Source of the DNA: Massospora cicadina
Lineage: Eukaryota > Entomophthoromycota > Entomophthoromycetes > Entomophthorales > Entomophthoraceae
Length of the DNA stretch: 64,000 bases
NCBI GenBank assembly: GCA_022478985.1
Contig: JAKSZP010009537.1
Location: 1-64,000 of the forward strand
Reading direction: 5' to 3'
The position numbers and the translations under genes are program-made. This document shows, piece by piece, positions 58,382 through 64,000 of the stretch (position 1 is its first letter; the number at the start of each line of letters is the position of its first letter). The notes beneath the pieces are model-generated. The model did not search any database. It was not told the origin of the DNA and was given only the letters and a program-made list of their open reading frames with translations.

Positions 58382-59805
58382 CCAACATTTATATTTATAT
58401 TTTAAGATAAGCAGAGATTAAGTGCAAGTCAAATTCAAGATTTTAGTTAATATGGGAATGAGTAGATTTATATTTTTTAGCCTCACTTAAATTGTGGGGT
58501 TAAATTGAGATTTGGTCATATTATTATTACAAAACAAGTTTTTCTACAATAACTTTATTTTTTATTATTGCTGCAAACAAATGGAGAACGTATCGCTGGG
58601 TACCTGCGATGAGTATGCAAAGTTTCAAAGAGATTGGTTCACTAGTTTCTAAGCTTACTGAAATCAATTATAGACCCCTACTTTTTATAGATATATATAA
58701 AGTAATACTTGATTTTTGGCACCACCTGATTGTCAGTTGAATTGAGATTATTTCAGATCTCAACAGCTACAATTTCTGTAGCACCCCACTTTATGTAATA
58801 GGCTATATTAAAAACTAATGCAAGTTAGAACTATATAATGCTTGGTAAAACTAGTACTCTCTAATTATTAAAAATGTACATACTCTTATCACATTTATCC
58901 ATATTCACTCTTATTCAGATGTTACCATCCTTTTTATAATTTGTGTAAAGTTTAATACAGTTAGTTGACTAGGATATAATAAACCAATTTTGCACATATA
59001 TTTTCTACTAATACATGTCTAGGTTATACAGTCTTGTGAAATAATCTAAAATGTAAGTTCTAACTGAGATGTAAAAAGTAACTAAAACTATTTGAAGCGT
59101 TATATTATTGCTAAAAGGTATGACTTTATGCGCAATACTATAATCTAACTTTATACAAGGCAGCTAGTATTTTATTAGAGAAACCTTATGGGCATTAACT
59201 ATCTCACAAAATGTTTAAATCAATAAAAAGGAGCTACAATTTTAAGTATGTGTTATATTTCCTAGTGACATTATAAATATGATTAGCTCTTTGTCTAACG
59301 ATAGTTGCTGCATAGAATGCTTAATGCTGTTTAATTATCATATTGCTTTTTAAAGCCACTGGTTTATACAGAAACATATCAAGTATAAAAACTATAGGAA
59401 AATTAAGGAATTAGATTATGTATTTACTAGAGTAACTTTCTAATAATGAATTGAAGAGGTATAGTAAATTCTATATAAACCCACATAGCTAATCTATTAT
59501 GAATAGACTAATGATTATATAAACAAAAATGTCAGTTATAAAATTAGCAGCCTAAAACAATTCAAAATCGAGAATTCAGTAGATACAGTTAGTTGTGAAT
59601 ACTTTACATGTTTTCCTTTAAAGTTAACTTTTATACTATCACATTTCTTTTTTGTTTATAAATAATCTTGAGTCAAAATTTTTAAGTCAACTCGTTAGAA
59701 ATAAACAGAATTACATATCCTAGCACGAAAAGCTGCATGTAGATTCTATTATCTTGACTCTAACTGGTATTAATGGCGCCAGCAACGATGATAAGTTTAC
59801 ATTAG
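58382..59805. other. AT-rich non-coding sequence
   Basis: No open frame of note, no repeat partner and no RNA gene recognised in 1.4 kb. Confidence 0.5.
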
Positions 59806-59821
59806 GAGATTCTTCAATACA
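59806..59821. repeat. R copy 3 target duplication, left
   Basis: GAGATTCTTCAATACA, identical to 60083-60098. Confidence 0.9.
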
Positions 59822-60082
59822 TTCACAACTATACCACCTTATGCCTCATGTCGCTGATGCCCCTACCCCGATGTTGTCCGCCATGGTCCGCCAGCTAAAG
59901 CGGGCGCCGGACAAAAGTTTCCTCAAAGCTTCCTCGCCATCTGATATGGCTTGCTAGGCTAATAACCTAGGGGCTATATTAGGAATTTTTAATTTATGAT
60001 AATCCCTTTGTTTGGCCCATTTGCAGATAAAGATGTGTGGCGGCTCTCTCTTTTGGGTTGGGCACCACCAGTGCTAAAAAAA
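59822..60082 (+). mobile_element. Retroposon R, copy 3 (5'-truncated)
   Basis: A 261-bp copy of the R 3' end in plus orientation, ending CACCACCAGTGCTAAAAAAA and bounded by a perfect 16-bp duplication. It carries the best-preserved R peptide: HLMPHVADAPTPMLSAMVRQ followed by LKRAPDKSFLKASSPSDMA, then a stop. The stop lies about 125 bp before the A-tail. Truncation, tail and long duplication together indicate target-primed reverse transcription. Confidence 0.85.
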
Positions 60083-60098
60083 GAGATTCTTCAATACA
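60083..60098. repeat. R copy 3 target duplication, right
   Basis: GAGATTCTTCAATACA, identical to 59806-59821. Confidence 0.9.
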
Positions 60099-60587
60099 AT
60101 CAAATGTTTACTCTAATGCATGAGCGTCACATCATAAACCTTAGTTTAAACAAAACCTTGAATTTTAAGTTGAACCCATTAGTATGTGAGTAGATCTTAC
60201 ATTATACTGCTTATAGAAGTATTGGCAATTTATCAAACCTGCAATCAAGAGTTTTAAATTAATTTATACACATTAAGACTGACATAATAGTTTAATTAGT
60301 GCGCAATACAACCATAAGGTGGTTCAAATTTCATGTCCTTAAAGTGGCATGTTATCTATCGTTAGCTTGGAAATCAGTTGAGTATACATGCTAGTATAAT
60401 TCTAATTTCGCTTAATAACTTTATATAACTGTTTTTAACAATTCCAAACCATGCTTTTGACCACAGGTTTATGTGCAGCGATTTTTATTAGACAAGGGAT
60501 ACAGTAAAATCTATATTCGGACACGCTCTTCGCTACCTACAAAATGAGTAGCTTGGAAGCAGGTCATTTTTAAACCTTGGAAGAAAT
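60099..60587. other. Region downstream of YTM1
   Basis: AT-rich, no gene recognised. It presumably contains the 3' untranslated region and polyadenylation site of YTM1 (minus strand). Confidence 0.5.
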
Positions 60588-62432
60588 CTAGCTGGAATCT
60601 GAAGGGACCCTGTAAAGCTTAAGTTGACAATCCTGGCCACCAGAAGCCATTAATTGACCATTGACGCTTAAAGCAAGCACTTTGTTTTGAAACACGGGAT
60701 GGTCGTCTGAGATGGTGCGAGGGTCGTACTTGGGAAATTCAGGCGAATGGAGTAGAGTGAATTGGGACGTTTTTGAGCGCAGGTCCCAGATGCGAATGGT
60801 ACCATCGTAGCTCGCGGAAATTAGGCGGTGCTGGCTTGAGCCTTGCCATTGAACTGACGATATCCAGTTCAGATGGCCAGTTAACGACAACTTGACAACC
60901 GACGATTCTTTGGCGCGAGGATCCCACACACGAATCGTGGAGTCGGCGTGACCCGAGGCCACAAGGTTAGTGGAGTGGGAAAGTGATAAGAATGGCTTCT
61001 CACAAGTTTTGGTAGTGACATTTGTTGCAGTAATGATGTCCCACACCCGAAGCGCATGATCATCCCCGCCAGAAAACAGTCGCGTCGAATCAAACGTGTC
61101 GTAGCTCAGCCCGTGCACTGGCCCAAAATGACCTTCGAGGCTTAACGTCGCACCCTTGAATAGCTTTTGGCTGTCGTCCCCCTTATGCCTCTTATTTGAC
61201 ATCCGTAGCGTCTCAAGCGGGTCTAATAGAACGTGTTCCTGATCTTCAGCGATACTTGCTGTTGTCCATAACTTAACAGTGCCATCAGCTGAAGATGACG
61301 CAAACTAAGCGTTAATGTATATTAAACACTACGTTTACTTGTTGGAAACTAGGTGCAACTTGAACCGCGAACACCGGCTTGGTATGACCCTTAGCAACAT
61401 AGAGAGGTTCATAGCCCCCATTATTTGTGCGCTGAACGGTAAGCTTAATTAGCTTCGACTCATTTTACCTGCCAAGCCACAATGGTTTGATCTTGGGAAG
61501 CTGAGAGGATCTGGGCTCCCGAATCTAATCAAACTGATGAGTTTTGATAGCTTTCCAAAGTCACAGTACCCGTGCAAACCCATTCGACAGCATGAACTGC
61601 ACCCTTATGGCAGCTAAGAGTAGCAAGGCACTGCGAAGATTGATCCCATACACGCACTTGATGATCGTATGAGCCTGTAAGAATGAGCCTATTAAATTGA
61701 AAATAAGAATAAGCTACAGTAATGTGGTAAAAATTAACGCATATCAATGATAGGAGCCCAGCAAAAGCTAACAATTCAACTTACTTATCATCTGATATTT
61801 TAACAGAGGATACCCAATCATCATGTTTGTAATTGGCTAAAGGTGTGGGTGGTAAAGTGGATTCAATATATTCGATTTCAAGGATTGATTCCTATATTGA
61901 GGTAATAATGAATAAACGAAAGACTAGTATAAACCATAACAAACTGCCTTACCGTTGATAGATCCTTCTGATTAATGAAATGAGCCAAGTTTGATTTTAT
62001 AAACTCCCCCTGGATCAGAAAATCAAAAGGTACGGGTTTTTCTTAAAAGATGAGTAAGGCGTTTGCTTAGCGTTTAAAGTGATTCAAGCGATAAAGGATT
62101 AAGCTATACTAGAATCAAAGCTCAACGCTTTTTCGTAAGTAAACATCTAAACAATATAATATCTTTAAAGTACTATCTCACAAATTAGGGGTCAAGGAAA
62201 TAAGATAAAACATACCAAGTCCCAAAAGATGGTTAACGACTTCAGATAGACCGTATCTTCTGAGGTGAGTTGGTAAAAAGATCAAAGTTTCTGGCATGCG
62301 ATAGTTCTCGAGAGAGGTGACAAACTTAACTTGGATCTGGTTTCCAGGAGGTTTAATCATGCCACCAGTACCAAGTACATGTTGGTTAGAAGTTTCCTCT
62401 TCCTTTTGTTCGGCGGTCTTCTTCTTTGCCAT
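60588..62432 (-). CDS. YTM1: Ribosome biogenesis protein Ytm1 (WDR12 homologue)
   Basis: Seven exons on the minus strand: 62432-62216, 62041-61953, 61891-61785, 61688-61570, 61524-61469, 61431-61339, 61304-60588. They join in frame at GT...AG borders into 465 codons, close to yeast Ytm1. An in-frame TAA four codons upstream fixes the ATG. Residues about 30-105 form the ubiquitin-like NLE domain (IQVKFVTSLENYRMPET, LRRYGLSEVVNHLL, PVPFDFLI). About 110-460 form seven WD40 repeats, with VRVWD (149-153), VKLWT, LRVWD, IRVWD (Trp354) and IRIWD (Trp400). In yeast, Ytm1 joins Nop7 and Erb1 in 60S subunit assembly, and its N-terminal domain recruits the Rea1 AAA ATPase. Introns are 174, 61, 96, 45, 37 and 34 nt. 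The frame is undamaged, so this is probably a working essential gene. Confidence 0.93.
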
Positions 62433-63085
62433 ATCTTTTGGTTAATGTCTATGGTCTATGTAATGATTTTAATCGTTTCTCTCTTAACCCTGATAACCTA
62501 TGCTATACAAATCTTGAGTCACGCGAGGAAAAGTTTTCGAGAAGGTATTAGCGCTTGCAACTTTTCTACCGAAATTTATGCTCGATCTTAGCTTCGAATT
62601 AATTATTAATTCTTACATTTTCTAATATGAATCTTATCTATAATCTATATAGTTGAAACTATTAATCAGGGTTTCTCTTAAACACAGAAGGCTAGGAGTT
62701 TGAAATTTGGTATGAAGGTTCTGCTCAAAATTTGTAGTTAAGCTAAGAATCCATTTATTTTCAGATTTTTCTAATATTTGAAAAAATTGTTTAAGATTTA
62801 CTCAAGAAATCTTTGTTAAGAGATAATTTCAAATTTAAAAATTTATAATCATAATTAAATCTAAAATAACTAAGAAACCTAAGTTCAAGTATGTTGATAT
62901 GTATATGCAGCTTGATTTGGAATATCAAATGCGTAAGGGATTTTTAAATATAATTTTAGCAACAAAATTGCAAAAATATATATAATTTATACATAGATAT
63001 CATATAAAAATATTTCCTCACAAAATTACCTTAGTTGACTTTTTATATTTTATTAGAAAGCCAAGCCCTTTGAAGGCTATGTAAT
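62433..63085. other. Region upstream of YTM1
   Basis: AT-rich, presumed YTM1 promoter region next to the ATG. The plus-strand frame 62331-62591 overlaps exon 1 antisense and looks incidental. No other gene recognised. Confidence 0.5.
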
Positions 63086-63585
63086 TATTAGTTGCTGCAG
63101 CTCCAAAAATTCTTCTAGTAAACTTTTATCTCTAGAGCAAATCTCTGGACAGAAAAGTGATTTCCAGCAAGGCAAATCTCTGCTAACAAGCAGGTGAAAT
63201 CTCTAGTAAAAGCTATGTAAAACTGTGGACAAAAATGAGAATTTTTTTATTTCAAGATTTAAGGCATTTATAGATCTTAGTCAAGGTTTGGATCACATAG
63301 GATATGGTGGTTTCCAGAGTGAGGTGGCAGAATGCAAAGGATTCTGTTGTGCAAAATTATTCCTGATTGGTTCAGCAGATTTAGATGACCTCTGACTGGC
63401 AAAAGCTTTACCAACTACCTCAATGTATTTGTGAAGGATTTGAGCCTTCAGCAGCTCATCTTGGGATTCATTGCTTGTGGTGATTCCAGCAGCTTTCACA
63501 TCACCTGAACCTCCTTAGAGGAGATTGTTTATTATCCACTGTTTAAACTTCATTTGAGCTAGCACAAATCCTATCATTCACAACA
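63086..63585 (-). repeat. 3' LTR of element K (left end uncertain)
   Basis: On the minus strand it starts TGTTGTGAATGATAGG directly after the polypurine tract TTTGAGGGGGTAT. A TATA-like CTATAAATG lies near 63273 on the same strand. A 68-codon minus-strand frame (63293-63499) lies inside. The left end was not found; the start given is a guess. Confidence 0.55.
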
Positions 63586-64000
63586 ATACCCCCTCAAAGA
63601 TCTTGCTGAGGAGGGACATAAATTGCAGAGGAATATAGCATGGACTCAATTTACAACAGAGCCCAATTGTGTGAAGGTGATTGAGTACTCTAGTCCTTAA
63701 TGATAAATTACTTGATACAACCTGACCATAGCATATCAATTTAATAAACCTGACCTCCTGGTTGGTGATGATAGAATGATACTAGAACCCCCAGCTGGTA
63801 CTCAGAAAAAATTTGCTTTTGGGTATTTCTTTAATCTATCTCTTGTTTTCTAATAGTCTTCATAGACTTAGCAGCTAAAGATTTCAGTTGGAATAGTCTA
63901 TCCGCCAGTCTTCACCTTGTGAGATCAGTTGTTTCAAAAGTGGAGGTCTCCAATATAGGTTGGACTCTTAAGGGTAAGATTTTCTTGCAGCCATATAGAG
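63586..64000 (-). pseudogene. Integrase C-terminus of Ty3/gypsy element K
   Basis: Minus-strand reading gives RLKKYPKANFF, then AMVRLYQVIYH and GLEYSITFTQLGSVVN with stops between. This parallels the C-terminal integrase pattern (R-K-KY-K, GPY-V, YxLxxLDGS). The polypurine tract (63586-63598) and LTR follow. The element continues beyond the window. Confidence 0.5.

Noticed and set aside
62331..62591. An 86-codon plus-strand frame upstream of YTM1
   Set aside because: Overlaps YTM1 exon 1 antisense and has no family resemblance; its hydrophobicity comes from AT-rich codons.

Overview
This window looks like a fungal, probably basidiomycete, chromosome segment that is almost entirely decayed transposable elements. 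The only host gene I can model is YTM1 on the minus strand (60588-62432). It encodes a ribosome-assembly WD40 protein in seven exons, and three of its six introns are only 34, 37 and 45 nt. Short introns, Ty3/gypsy elements including a chromovirus, an L1-like LINE, and many CGA-to-TGA type changes (suggesting methylated CpG) fit a repeat-rich basidiomycete. A rust fungus is plausible, but the genus cannot be read from the sequence.

Left third (1-26.7 kb): after a minus-strand Ty3/gypsy gag remnant and LTR (element B) comes a chromovirus E (minus, 1489-24529) flanked by the 5-bp duplication GGTAC. E was invaded repeatedly. Its 3' LTR holds a retroposon R1 (1906-10685). R1 holds Ty3/gypsy element A (3241-10151). 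The 5' LTR of A holds a tRNA-derived SINE (9464-9759) with a perfect 15-bp target duplication. E's interior holds Ty3/gypsy element D (plus, about 15031-22676). A second R copy follows at about 24860-26700.

Middle (26.7-57.8 kb): a weak LTR pair J is followed by two related Ty3/gypsy elements in opposite orientation, G1 (minus, 30610-42294) and G2 (plus, 47464-54207). G1 carries a 5.3-kb LINE (31067-36334) with a 16-bp target duplication. G1 and G2 share a 2.43-kb nearly identical tract inside otherwise clearly diverged copies, and both encode collagen-like Gly-X-Y repeats in Gag. Between them lies a gypsy pol relic (I, minus) broken by LTR C1. A solo copy of the same LTR (C2, 55159-56308) lies to the right with duplication GACAC.

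Right (57.8-64 kb): AT-rich non-coding DNA, a degenerate GATA-rich tandem repeat, a 261-bp 5'-truncated R copy with a 16-bp duplication (59822-60082), YTM1, and the LTR and integrase tail of a further gypsy element (K, minus) running off the window.

None of the elements looks intact: reading frames are broken by stops and frameshifts, and several catalytic motifs are changed. The most notable items are the R retroposon family (four copies sharing one 3' end but with different 5' truncations), the SINE, the G1/G2 identity tract and the collagen-like Gag. Boundaries given with 'about' were placed by eye.
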